Shown here piece by piece: positions 50,464 to 58,565 of a stretch of DNA of 64,000 bases. This DNA comes from Acetomicrobium hydrogeniformans ATCC BAA-1850 (lineage in GTDB: Bacteria; Synergistota; Synergistia; Synergistales; Acetomicrobiaceae). Every line of letters begins with the position of its first letter. The stretch's first letter is position 1. The translations under genes were made by a program, and so were the position numbers. The DNA lies in contig NZ_ACJX03000001.1 of NCBI RefSeq assembly GCF_000160455.2, forward strand, positions 1,436,001 through 1,500,000, given 5' to 3'. The notes beneath the pieces are model-generated. The model was given only the letters and a program-made list of their open reading frames with translations, had not been told where the DNA came from and made no database searches.

Positions 50464-52782
50464 ATGAGAGTTTACCACAATATTCCTGCTTTATTTACCT
50501 ACAATGCTTTAAACGGCACCAATGAATCCCTGCAGAAATCCATTAACAAGCTATCTACAGGTTTAAGGATCAACACGGCCGCTGACGATGCCGCTGGTCT
50601 TGCCATAAGCGAGAAGATGCGGGCTCAGGTGAGAGGCCTCGACATGGCCGTAAGGAATGCCCAGGACGGCATATCCATGATCCAGACGGCAGAAGGCGCC
50701 TTAAACGAGACCCACTCGATCCTTCAAAGGATGAGGGAACTGGCTGTCCAGGCTGCAAACGACACGTTAACGGCAAACGACCGCCAGGTCATCCAGCTTG
50801 AAATCGATCAGCTGAAAGAAGAGGTGGACCGTATCGCCTCCACAACGCAGTTCAACAAAAAGAAACTGCTCGACGGCACGGCTTCCGTCCTTTGGTCTGC
50901 GGATAAGTTAGAAACCAAGGCCTTTGTGCGAGGCAGTCTGCGCCAGGTCGACCAGTTCGGCCAAAAGGCGGCCGCCGAGGGCAACTTCAAGATTTCCATC
51001 AACGCCACCCCTGGCCAGGGGCAGATCCAGAAGAGCGACGTCTTCAAGATCAAGCACGAAAACGTCATGATGAACGTGAGCGTGAATACCCTCGAAGGCG
51101 TAAACGATGTCAGCATTGACGGCTTGCCTGCCGGGGATTACAAGCTTAACCTCGAAAGGATGACCACTGCAACTGCAATAACTGCAGCTGCGAACCGGGT
51201 GAGCTGGTATGGCTTCAATGGTCTTAAGGCCTTGGGAAGCGGCGCTAGCGCAAACGCCAACATCCTTTTTGAGGTCGTCAATGTTGATACCGAAGCGAAA
51301 CAGGTAACGTTCCGCGGCGTTTCTTACGTATTGGACAAAAACGGTAATTTAACGAACTACGTCGATGAGAATATCGTTGTAGGAATCGAAGGCTTGTCGT
51401 CGTATACTGGCTTAGGAGTTACACTTGTTCTATCGGGAATTAGCGATTCTAATATCGTAAATGCCAATGAAGGTGACAAGCTCGTCTATCAAGTCAATGC
51501 TGATGTAGCAAAAGATGATATCGTAGCAACATGGTCCGCAACTATTAATTCCGACTGGCCTCTCGGCTGGGCCGGGACAAATAAGTTCGAATTTGCATTT
51601 AACAAGGCAGGTGTCGACAACAAGACCGTCCACTTCAGGACGTTCTACCTCAATACCGCAAACGGCGTCACTTACGAGGGCGATATCAGCGCCCGCTTCG
51701 GTGACTTGACAAATATTGCATCAGGCGAGACTGTGACGGGCGCGAGCTTCACCGCGGCTTACGTCGGGCAAGTCGCAGCTAACGACGTCATGCTGCGCGA
51801 CCTCGACCGCTTCTGGGATCCCAACGGGCGCTTCTTGCTTGAAGACCCTCAAACCATAACGCTTATACAGGGTGACGGAACAAAGGCTTCCGTTACGCTA
51901 TACGCCACGGACACGATCAGAAACGTCCAGGAAAAGCTCAATGACGCTATTCGTGACCAGTTGGGCCAAGGTCAATACGTGTCGAGCAATGCCGACAAGT
52001 TTGTGACCTACGTGTCCGAAGACGACGAGGCGTCCAATACGCCCGAGGCCGTCGCCGGGACCTTCGTTATCCGAAGCGTAATTGCCGGCACCAACGGCGA
52101 AATATCCTTCGCCGGCGACGAAGATGTCATAAAAGCTTTGAGCTTGAGCGTAATTCAAGAATCGAAGGAAAACGAGTTCCGCGTGTCCGCCCAGGATGCC
52201 CATAGCGGTGCCACCGTCGCCTCAAACGTAAAGGTGACGGGAAACCTGCTCATCGGCATAGTGCACCCCAACGTTGATGTCGAGTTCGACCCAATGGCTG
52301 ACATTGGTGTGTCGTGGAATGCCAACACGAGGCAATTTGAGCTCGCTGCCGAAAGCGGCACTTACGAGACTTCCTTGCACTTGGCGGACAACTCCACGGT
52401 ATTCCAGATCGGCGCCAACGAGAGCGAAGACATGGGTGTTGACATAGGCGACATGTCTGCGCGCTCGCTCGGTATCCATAGGGTGCTTGTGACCGACCGC
52501 GATTCAGCGGCCCGTTCCATCACGATCATAGACTCCGCCTTGGACCGCGTCTCAAGCCAACGGGCAAAGCTCGGCGCTTACCAAAACAGGTTGGAGCACA
52601 CCATAAATAACCTTAACACCGCTTCTCAGAACCTGACCGCTGCCGAAAGTCGCATCCGCGACCTCGACATGGCAAAGGAAATGATGAACTTCACGAAGCT
52701 GCAGATCTTGATGCAGGCCGGCAACGCTATGCTCGCCCAGGCAAACACCCTGCCTCAGGCCGTGTTGCAGTTGCTGCGGTAG
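50464..52782 (+). CDS. fliC: Flagellin with a large central domain (772 aa)
   Basis: This is the filament protein. The N-terminal D0/D1 region (residues 1-140) has LQKSINKLSTGLRINTAADDAAGLAISEKMR and the LQRMRELAVQAANDT motif that TLR5 recognises in other flagellins. The C-terminal D1/D0 region (about 690-772) ends NTLPQAVLQLLR. Between them are about 550 residues of beta-rich, Ser/Thr/Asn-rich, hypervariable surface domain, far above the roughly 200 of a typical 500-aa flagellin. No signal peptide is present, as expected for export through the flagellar channel. It is the likely target of the adjacent Maf and pse system. Confidence 0.95.
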   Translation: MRVYHNIPALFTYNALNGTNESLQKSINKLSTGLRINTAADDAAGLAISEKMRAQVRGLDMAVRNAQDGISMIQTAEGALNETHSILQRMRELAVQAANDTLTANDRQVIQLEIDQLKEEVDRIASTTQFNKKKLLDGTASVLWSADKLETKAFVRGSLRQVDQFGQKAAAEGNFKISINATPGQGQIQKSDVFKIKHENVMMNVSVNTLEGVNDVSIDGLPAGDYKLNLERMTTATAITAAANRVSWYGFNGLKALGSGASANANILFEVVNVDTEAKQVTFRGVSYVLDKNGNLTNYVDENIVVGIEGLSSYTGLGVTLVLSGISDSNIVNANEGDKLVYQVNADVAKDDIVATWSATINSDWPLGWAGTNKFEFAFNKAGVDNKTVHFRTFYLNTANGVTYEGDISARFGDLTNIASGETVTGASFTAAYVGQVAANDVMLRDLDRFWDPNGRFLLEDPQTITLIQGDGTKASVTLYATDTIRNVQEKLNDAIRDQLGQGQYVSSNADKFVTYVSEDDEASNTPEAVAGTFVIRSVIAGTNGEISFAGDEDVIKALSLSVIQESKENEFRVSAQDAHSGATVASNVKVTGNLLIGIVHPNVDVEFDPMADIGVSWNANTRQFELAAESGTYETSLHLADNSTVFQIGANESEDMGVDIGDMSARSLGIHRVLVTDRDSAARSITIIDSALDRVSSQRAKLGAYQNRLEHTINNLNTASQNLTAAESRIRDLDMAKEMMNFTKLQILMQAGNAMLAQANTLPQAVLQLLR

Positions 52783-52826
52783 TCGGTGAAAGCGCTTATT
52801 AATCTCAATTAAGCAGTTAATTTAAG

Positions 52827-52864
52827 TTTTGCAAGGGAGGAAAGAACTTTCCTCCCTTGCAAAA
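52827..52864. terminator. Perfect 18-bp palindrome after flagellin
   Basis: Arms 52827-52844 and 52847-52864 are exact reverse complements (core gcaagggaggaaag). The stem begins with TTTT and ends with AAAA, and no T-tract follows, so it is not a canonical intrinsic terminator. It may be a 3'-end stability element for the abundant flagellin mRNA or a factor-assisted terminator. Confidence 0.6.
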
Positions 52865-52896
52865 TAGTTAAGATCGACTTCGAGGAGGGGGCTTGC

Positions 52897-53283
52897 ATGA
52901 GCGTAGACAGCATCGGCAGGTCAGGTTTTTTCCCTCAGGAAAACAGCATGCCAAAGGCAGCTGAAGCTGGCCTGGGGAGCGTTGTTTACAAAGAAAGCAT
53001 CAATTTGGAAAAGTTGCAAGCGAAAGCAAATGACGAAACAAATTTGCGGGAATACTCCAAAGAGGACATCAAATCCGCCATCCGCAAGGCTGAACAGATG
53101 GCGATGATCTTCGACCGAAGCCTTAAATTCAAATACGTCGAAGAAGCCGACATCTACCAAGTCCACGTCATCGACCACGCCCACGACGACAAGGTCATCC
53201 GAAAAATCCCTCCCGACGAACTGGTACATTTCATCGCCGCCGTCAACCAAATGCTCGGTGCTCTGTTCGACACCGAAATTTAA
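52897..53283 (+). CDS. flaG: FlaG-family flagellar protein
   Basis: The 128-aa protein shows the FlaG core: LKFKYVEEADIYQVHVIDHAHDDKVIRKIPPDELVHFIAAVNQMLGALFD (landmark, about residues 74-123). FlaG homologues lie next to flagellin genes and influence filament length in some species. The poorly conserved N-terminal half is typical. A strong gaggaggggg precedes the ATG. Confidence 0.92.
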   Translation: MSVDSIGRSGFFPQENSMPKAAEAGLGSVVYKESINLEKLQAKANDETNLREYSKEDIKSAIRKAEQMAMIFDRSLKFKYVEEADIYQVHVIDHAHDDKVIRKIPPDELVHFIAAVNQMLGALFDTEI

Positions 53284-53287
53284 AATT

Positions 53288-53316
53288 CCGGGGTCGGATC
53301 TTTAATCTTGAATTTT
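53288..53316 (+). repeat. 29-bp direct repeat, copy 1
   Basis: This sequence, starting ccggggtcggatctttaatc, recurs identically at 59946-59974 in the same orientation, 6,658 bp away. It starts 5 bases after the flaG stop. Similar GGGGTC-type sequences are known as parts of REP-like or RAYT-associated elements in other genomes; that link is from memory and is not proven here. Confidence 0.8.
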
Positions 53317-53448
53317 CATTTAATCGGTTAAACCACATACACTTTTTGCTATTCAGGGCGAAAGTTTGTGTGTTTTAGTATTCAATGGTTACAGAGAAGT
53401 TTCTAAATTACTTGGATGCCAGCGGTAATTTTATAAGCTCAAAAGAGC

Positions 53449-53482
53449 GGCATCGTTGCTTATGAAAAATTGCAACGGTGCC
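53449..53482. terminator. Hairpin in the pseB leader
   Basis: The arms ggcatcgttgc (53449-53459) and gcaacggtgcc (53472-53482) pair over 11 bp with one G-U pair and a 12-base loop, followed by gataattt. It could be a weak terminator behind flaG. Its 3' arm ends in GCCGATAA (53480-53487), identical to the sigma-28 -10 box, but no matching -35 box is seen, so a promoter role is doubtful. Confidence 0.45.
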
Positions 53483-53536
53483 GATAATTTATGTAGTATT
53501 TATATGCACTCGTCGTAACCCAGGAGGATAGTTGCA

Positions 53537-54541
53537 ATGAATATAGATGGCAAAGTTGTTTTACTTACCGGCGGGACCGGGTCGTTTGGAAAAAAATTTA
53601 CCCGCACACTCCTTGAAACCCAAAAGCCCAAGGCTGTAAGGATTTTTTCTAGAGGAGAATATTTGCAGTACCAGATGCGCCAAGAATTCGATGATGATCC
53701 TAGGCTAAGGTTTTTCATAGGAGACGTCAGGGACAGGGAGCGCGTATACCGTGCGATGAACGGCGTAGATATAGTCGTTCATGCCGCTGCCTTAAAGCAG
53801 GTCCCGACCTGCGAGTATAACCCCATCGAAGCCGTAAAGACCAATATCGACGGGTCGGCAAACGTCATAGATGCTGCAATAGATAACGGCGTTGAAAGGG
53901 TCATGGCCATCAGCACGGACAAGGCCGTGCAGCCCGTCAACCTCTACGGAGCTACAAAGCTTGTCGCGGAAAAGCTCTTCGTTCAGGCCAATGCCTACAC
54001 TGGGAGCAGAAAGACTAAATTCAGCGTCGTTCGCTACGGAAACGTCGTGGGAAGCAGAGGAAGCGTGGTGCCTTTGTTTTTAACCCAGCGGGAAAAGGGC
54101 AGGATAACGCTTACCGACGAACGGATGACCAGGTTTTGGATCACCCTGGAGCAGGGGGTGTGTTTTGTCATCGACTGCATCGGCAGGATGCAGGGCGGTG
54201 AGATTTTTGTGCCCAAAATTCCAAGCATGCGCTTAGTTGACCTTGCTGACGTCTTGGCTCCGGGGATATGCAAGGAGACCATAGGCATACGTCCGGGCGA
54301 AAAACTTCACGAATGCCTGATTACGGCAGAAGAGGCAAGACACGCCAGAGAATATGATGGCTTTTACGTCATCGAACCGGAGCATTCCTTTTGGAAGAAG
54401 GATGACGACGACGGCGGTACGCCTTTGCCAGACGGTTTTTGCTATACCAGCGATAGCAACGGCTGGTGGCTTACGGGAGAAGAACTTAAAAACATGGTCG
54501 AAAGCCTGGACGACTACGCAAAACAAGGCAAGGTGGATTGA
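53537..54541 (+). CDS. pseB: UDP-GlcNAc 4,6-dehydratase (inverting)
   Basis: PseB catalyses the first step of pseudaminic acid synthesis: UDP-GlcNAc to UDP-2-acetamido-2,6-dideoxy-L-arabino-hexos-4-ulose. The 334-aa SDR enzyme has the NADP motif TGGTGSFG, the catalytic STDKAVQPVNLYGATK (Asp128, Lys129, Tyr137, Lys141) and the family signature HAAALKQVPTCEYNP. The C-terminal TSDSNGWWLTGEEL is also typical. It starts a compact operon through pseI after a 253-bp gap. Confidence 0.95.
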   Translation: MNIDGKVVLLTGGTGSFGKKFTRTLLETQKPKAVRIFSRGEYLQYQMRQEFDDDPRLRFFIGDVRDRERVYRAMNGVDIVVHAAALKQVPTCEYNPIEAVKTNIDGSANVIDAAIDNGVERVMAISTDKAVQPVNLYGATKLVAEKLFVQANAYTGSRKTKFSVVRYGNVVGSRGSVVPLFLTQREKGRITLTDERMTRFWITLEQGVCFVIDCIGRMQGGEIFVPKIPSMRLVDLADVLAPGICKETIGIRPGEKLHECLITAEEARHAREYDGFYVIEPEHSFWKKDDDDGGTPLPDGFCYTSDSNGWWLTGEELKNMVESLDDYAKQGKVD

Positions 54542-54543
54542 GC

Positions 54544-55737
54544 TTGGACGATAAAAATATTTTAGCTGTAGAGGGAGGTAGTCCCGTAAGAGTTACTCTC
54601 TTGCCTTACGGGCGTCAGTATATAGACGAGGACGATATAAAAGCGGTCGTCGACGTGCTGCGATCGGATTGGCTGACCACGGGGCCCAAAGTGGCGGAGT
54701 TTGAAAAGCGCTTTGCCGAAACGGTCGGGACTAAATATGCCGTCGCCGTAAACAGCGGCACGGCAGCCCTTCATGCCGCAGCCTTTGCTGCAGGCATAAC
54801 TTCGGGAGACGAGGTCATAACGACGCCCATGACATTTGCTGCAAGCGCAAACTGTGTGCTTTACTGTGGGGGACGCCCCGTCTTTGCCGATGTTGAAGCT
54901 GACACGCTGCTTTTGGACCCTTCTTGTGTGGAGTCAAAGATATCGCCCAAAACTAAGGCGATAATTGCAGTAGATTACGCCGGTCAACCCTGCGATTACG
55001 ATGCCTTAAAAAAACTTTCCGATGAACACGGTCTTATCCTCATAGCCGATGCCTGCCATGCGCTGGGTGCTACGTACAAAGACCGTAAGGTCGGAACGCT
55101 TGCCGATATGACCGTCTTCAGCTTTCATCCCGTAAAGCACATAACTACAGGCGAAGGCGGCATGGTAGTAACAGATAATCCTGATTTTGCCGTAAAATTG
55201 CGTGCCTTTAGAAACCACGGCATTACCACGGACCACAGAGAGCGTGAGGTAAGTGGCTCATGGTTTTACGAGATGGCCGAACTGGGCTACAACTACAGGT
55301 TGCCCGACATAAACTGCGCCTTGGGATTAAGCCAGTTAAAGAAGCTCGATAAATTCGTGGCAAGAAGAAGGCAAATAGCTGCCCTTTACGATTCGGCCTT
55401 TGTTGATATGCCCGCACTTTCTCCATTAGCCCAACGGGACGACAGAAAGTCTTCGTATCATCTTTACGTAGTTAGGCTTAATTTAAGCAAGCTTAACGCG
55501 AGTCGCCTTCAGGTGTTTGGCGCCCTGCGGGCCGAAAACATCGGCGTTAACGTGCACTATATTCCCCTTTATTGGCATCCTTATTACAATAAGTTGGGTT
55601 ACAGAAAAGGTTTGTGTCCTGTGGCGGAGAAGGCTTACGAAGAAATCGTTACGCTTCCCTTGTTTCCTGCGATGAGTGACAGTGACGCCGAGGATGTTAT
55701 AAAAGCAGTTAAAAAAGTGCTTAAGCATGTACGCTGA
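54544..55737 (+). CDS. pseC: UDP-4-keto-6-deoxy sugar aminotransferase
   Basis: PseC transaminates the PseB product to UDP-4-amino-4,6-dideoxy-N-acetyl-beta-L-altrosamine. The 397-aa PLP enzyme of the DegT/DnrJ/EryC1 family has AVNSGTAALHAA, ADACHALGATY, the PLP lysine in FHPVKHITTGEGG (Lys198) and NYRLPDINCALGLSQL. The TTG at 54544 is chosen because aaggtgg lies 7 bases upstream; TTG 54538 overlaps the pseB stop and is too close to that site. Confidence 0.93.
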   Translation: MDDKNILAVEGGSPVRVTLLPYGRQYIDEDDIKAVVDVLRSDWLTTGPKVAEFEKRFAETVGTKYAVAVNSGTAALHAAAFAAGITSGDEVITTPMTFAASANCVLYCGGRPVFADVEADTLLLDPSCVESKISPKTKAIIAVDYAGQPCDYDALKKLSDEHGLILIADACHALGATYKDRKVGTLADMTVFSFHPVKHITTGEGGMVVTDNPDFAVKLRAFRNHGITTDHREREVSGSWFYEMAELGYNYRLPDINCALGLSQLKKLDKFVARRRQIAALYDSAFVDMPALSPLAQRDDRKSSYHLYVVRLNLSKLNASRLQVFGALRAENIGVNVHYIPLYWHPYYNKLGYRKGLCPVAEKAYEEIVTLPLFPAMSDSDAEDVIKAVKKVLKHVR

Positions 55738-55767
55738 ATAAATTAAAGCCTTTTGGGGTGAATGAAC

Positions 55768-56484
55768 ATGACTCGCATAGTAGCTATAATTCAAGCCCAC
55801 ATGGGAAGCACGCGCCTACCGGGTAAAGTGTTAAAGGGTTTGGCAGGAAAACCTGTGCTTACCAGAGTCGTAAACCGCGTGCGAAGGGCTAACTTGCTGG
55901 ACGAGGTCGTCGTGGCAACCACGACAAAGCCCGGAGACGATGTCCTGGTAGACATGTGCAAAAGCGAAGGCTGGTCTTGGTTTCGCGGAAGCGAAGAGGA
56001 TGTGTTGGACCGTTATTACAAGGCGGCAAAACAGTTTTCTGCCGATGTGGTCGTTCGTATCACATCGGACTGTCCTTTGATAGAGCCTGAAGTTACTAAT
56101 TTGGTGATTAAAGAATTCATCGAGACAAAACCGGATTATGCACATACCCGTAATTATCCGCGCGGACTTGATACAGAGGTCTTTGGCTTTGGCGTTTTGG
56201 AACGAATATGGCATGAGGACAAAAACCCCGCTTGGCGCGAGCATGTTACGCCTTATATTTACCGCCATCCAGAAAAATTTAGCATAAAGGACGTTTGCTA
56301 CGATGAAGATCTGTCTTTCATGCGCTGGACGGTGGACACCCAGGAAGATCTGGAATTCGTCCGCCGCATTTACGACCATTTTGGGCACGATTTGTTCTCC
56401 TGGCGCGAGGTGCTAGATTTGTTAAAAGAACACCCCGAATGGCTTGAGATTAATAAACACATTGTGCAAAAGACACTGCCATGA
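55768..56484 (+). CDS. Cytidylyltransferase-like sugar nucleotidyltransferase (SpsF/PseF type)
   Basis: The 238-aa protein starts with a nucleotidyltransferase motif (IIQAHMGSTRLPGKVL) and contains RITSDCPLIEP, features shared by CMP-nonulosonate synthetases and SpsF proteins. In this operon it most likely activates the nonulosonic acid with CTP, the PseF role. The sequence reads more like SpsF than like Campylobacter PseF, so substrate identity is uncertain and I leave the symbol empty. The ATG at 55768 fits ggggtga; it overlaps pseG by 4 bases. Confidence 0.8.
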   Translation: MTRIVAIIQAHMGSTRLPGKVLKGLAGKPVLTRVVNRVRRANLLDEVVVATTTKPGDDVLVDMCKSEGWSWFRGSEEDVLDRYYKAAKQFSADVVVRITSDCPLIEPEVTNLVIKEFIETKPDYAHTRNYPRGLDTEVFGFGVLERIWHEDKNPAWREHVTPYIYRHPEKFSIKDVCYDEDLSFMRWTVDTQEDLEFVRRIYDHFGHDLFSWREVLDLLKEHPEWLEINKHIVQKTLP

Positions 56485-57548
56485 GTTTGGTAGACAATCA
56501 CGTTTTATTGGTACGCGTCGACTCCGGCATAAATATAGGTAGCGGCCATGTAATGCGCTGTCTTGCCCTGGCTCAGGCTTGGCAGGATGGCGGTGGAGAT
56601 GTGGTGTTTGTCTTAGCACCGAAATCACCTAACGCAGAAGCAAGACTCACTGCCGAAGGGTTTGAGGTCCTTTATATAAACGCGAAGCCAGGCAGTGCGG
56701 AGGATGCGCGTTTGACGACGAAACTGGCGCATAAATATGGGGCATCATGGGTCGTTGTTGACGGATATCACTTTGGCGGAGATTATCAAAAGATCATAAA
56801 AGAAGCAGGCTTAAATCTTTTGTTCATCGACGACTACGGACATGCAGACTATTACCCGGCCGACATAGTCTTAAACCAAAACATACATGCCGACGAAAAT
56901 CTTTACTTAAACAGGGCTTCTTATACGAAACTTTTGCTTGGAACCCGCTACGTGCTCTTAAGGCGTGAGTTTTTAAGCTGGCAAGGTTACAAGCGGGAAA
57001 TACCAAAGATTGCCCATAAGATGCTTGTCACGATGGGGGGAAGCGACCCGCAAAACGTTACGCTAAAGGTGCTTCAGGCGTTAAAAAATATCGACATAGA
57101 CGGCTTTGAAGCACTTTGCGTAGTTGGCGGCAGCAATCCTCACTACGGTGCCTTAATAGATTTTGTTGAAACTGCAAATTTGCCTGTTCGCATCGAAAGA
57201 GACGTTAAAGATATGTCTCAGCTGATGGCCTGGGCTGATGTGGCTATAACGGCAGGCGGCACAACCTGTTGGGAACTGGCGTTTATGGGGGTACCGTTCA
57301 TTATTGTGGTTCTTGCAGAAAATCAACGATTGGCAGCTGAATATCTTGACAATCTTGGTTATGCCGTGAACTTAGGATGGTATTGTAACCTATCGCTGTC
57401 AGATTTAAATGAAGTTATCATGAGTTTATTGCTAGATAAAAAACGTAGGATTGATATGTCTTGGCTTGGACAGGTATCAATCGATGGTAGCGGTGACAAA
57501 AGAATAGTAAATCTTTTAACCAGAAGTTTAGCGAATTATGAATGTTAA
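56481..57548 (+). CDS. pseG: UDP-2,4-diacetamido-2,4,6-trideoxy-altropyranose hydrolase
   Basis: PseG removes UDP to release the free 2,4-diacetamido sugar. The 355-aa GT-B-type protein has GSGHVMRCLALAQAW with the catalytic His23, VVDGYHFGGDYQ, GGSDPQNVTLKVL and the nucleotide-binding end AGGTTCWELAFMGVP. It follows the cytidylyltransferase with an ATGA overlap. No PseH acetyltransferase domain is fused to it, although PseG-PseH fusions exist elsewhere. Confidence 0.92.
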   Translation: MSLVDNHVLLVRVDSGINIGSGHVMRCLALAQAWQDGGGDVVFVLAPKSPNAEARLTAEGFEVLYINAKPGSAEDARLTTKLAHKYGASWVVVDGYHFGGDYQKIIKEAGLNLLFIDDYGHADYYPADIVLNQNIHADENLYLNRASYTKLLLGTRYVLLRREFLSWQGYKREIPKIAHKMLVTMGGSDPQNVTLKVLQALKNIDIDGFEALCVVGGSNPHYGALIDFVETANLPVRIERDVKDMSQLMAWADVAITAGGTTCWELAFMGVPFIIVVLAENQRLAAEYLDNLGYAVNLGWYCNLSLSDLNEVIMSLLLDKKRRIDMSWLGQVSIDGSGDKRIVNLLTRSLANYEC

Positions 57549-57564
57549 GTGAGGACAACGCTCG

Positions 57565-58539
57565 ATGAACGTCCTAATCACCAGCGTTTCCCGTAAGGTA
57601 TCGCTCGTAAAAGCCTTTCGCCGGGCTTTAAGCGAAGAAGGCGGGGGAAAAGTAATAGCAATAGACGCAAGCCCAAAGTCCGCAGCGCTGTATTTTGCGG
57701 ATATGGCATACATTGTCCCGACAGGTTTGGGTGAAAACTTTCGTGAGATAGTGCAGAATATTTGCGTTAGGCACGAGATTAAACTTCTCATACCTACGAG
57801 GGACGAAGAGCTGCCCTTCTTTGCCCGGGAGCTGGGAAGGCTGAAAGATATAGGTGTATGCGTGATGGTTTCAAGCTCGCATACTATTAAAGTATGTCAG
57901 GACAAAGGTCTGTTCGTTGAATTTTGTTTGAAACACGGCTTTTCAGCGCCTAAAACTTATAAAGAAACGGATATAGATTTAGATTTCCCCCTTTTCGTCA
58001 AGGACAGGTTTGGCAAGGGAAGCAAAGGCGCGTTTCGCGTGAATTCAAAACCTGAACTGGATTACTTTTTAAGCCGTCTAAAGGACCCGATCGTTCAGGA
58101 ATATGTTGAGGCACCGGAATATACCGTTGATCTGTTTGCGGATTTCGCGGGTAATATATTGAGCGTAGTTCCCCGTCAGCGATTGTCGGTATTTGGAGGT
58201 GAGTCGTTCATAGGCAGGACGTGCAAAAATTGGGATATAATTAACGAATCGATGCGCTTGGCCAAAGCCTTAAATTTAATCGGCCATAACACTATTCAAT
58301 GTTTCTTGCATAACGGAGAAGTAAAGTTCATAGAAGTCAATCCCCGCTACGGAGGGGCAGCAAACCTTGGCTTCGCTGCCGGTACGTTTACGCCTCGAAT
58401 GCTTGTGCGCCTTGTTTTAGGCAGAGAAGTCAAACCATGTGTCGGAGATTTTAAGGATAATCTGTATATGCTTCGTTACACCGACGATATCTTTGTTGAT
58501 GAAGATAAAATGAAACAAATTGCGCATTTTATCGAATAG
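57565..58539 (+). CDS. ATP-grasp ligase of unknown substrate in the pse operon
   Basis: The 324-aa protein has an N-terminal Rossmann-like domain (LITSVSRKVSLVKAFRRAL), and an ATP-grasp domain with KDRFGKGSKGAF (about residues 149-160), QEYVEAPEYTVDLF and the metal-binding FIEVNPRYGGAANLGFAAG (Glu257, Asn259). It resembles carbamoyl-phosphate-synthase-like ATP-grasp proteins that occur in sugar and nonulosonate clusters. ATP-grasp enzymes ligate a carboxylate to an amine or thiol, so it could acylate the sugar amine; this is inference. It lies 16 bp after pseG and 26 bp before pseI. Confidence 0.82.
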   Translation: MNVLITSVSRKVSLVKAFRRALSEEGGGKVIAIDASPKSAALYFADMAYIVPTGLGENFREIVQNICVRHEIKLLIPTRDEELPFFARELGRLKDIGVCVMVSSSHTIKVCQDKGLFVEFCLKHGFSAPKTYKETDIDLDFPLFVKDRFGKGSKGAFRVNSKPELDYFLSRLKDPIVQEYVEAPEYTVDLFADFAGNILSVVPRQRLSVFGGESFIGRTCKNWDIINESMRLAKALNLIGHNTIQCFLHNGEVKFIEVNPRYGGAANLGFAAGTFTPRMLVRLVLGREVKPCVGDFKDNLYMLRYTDDIFVDEDKMKQIAHFIE

Positions 58540-58565
58540 ATGGAATGTGAAAGGAGCCGGGGTAA

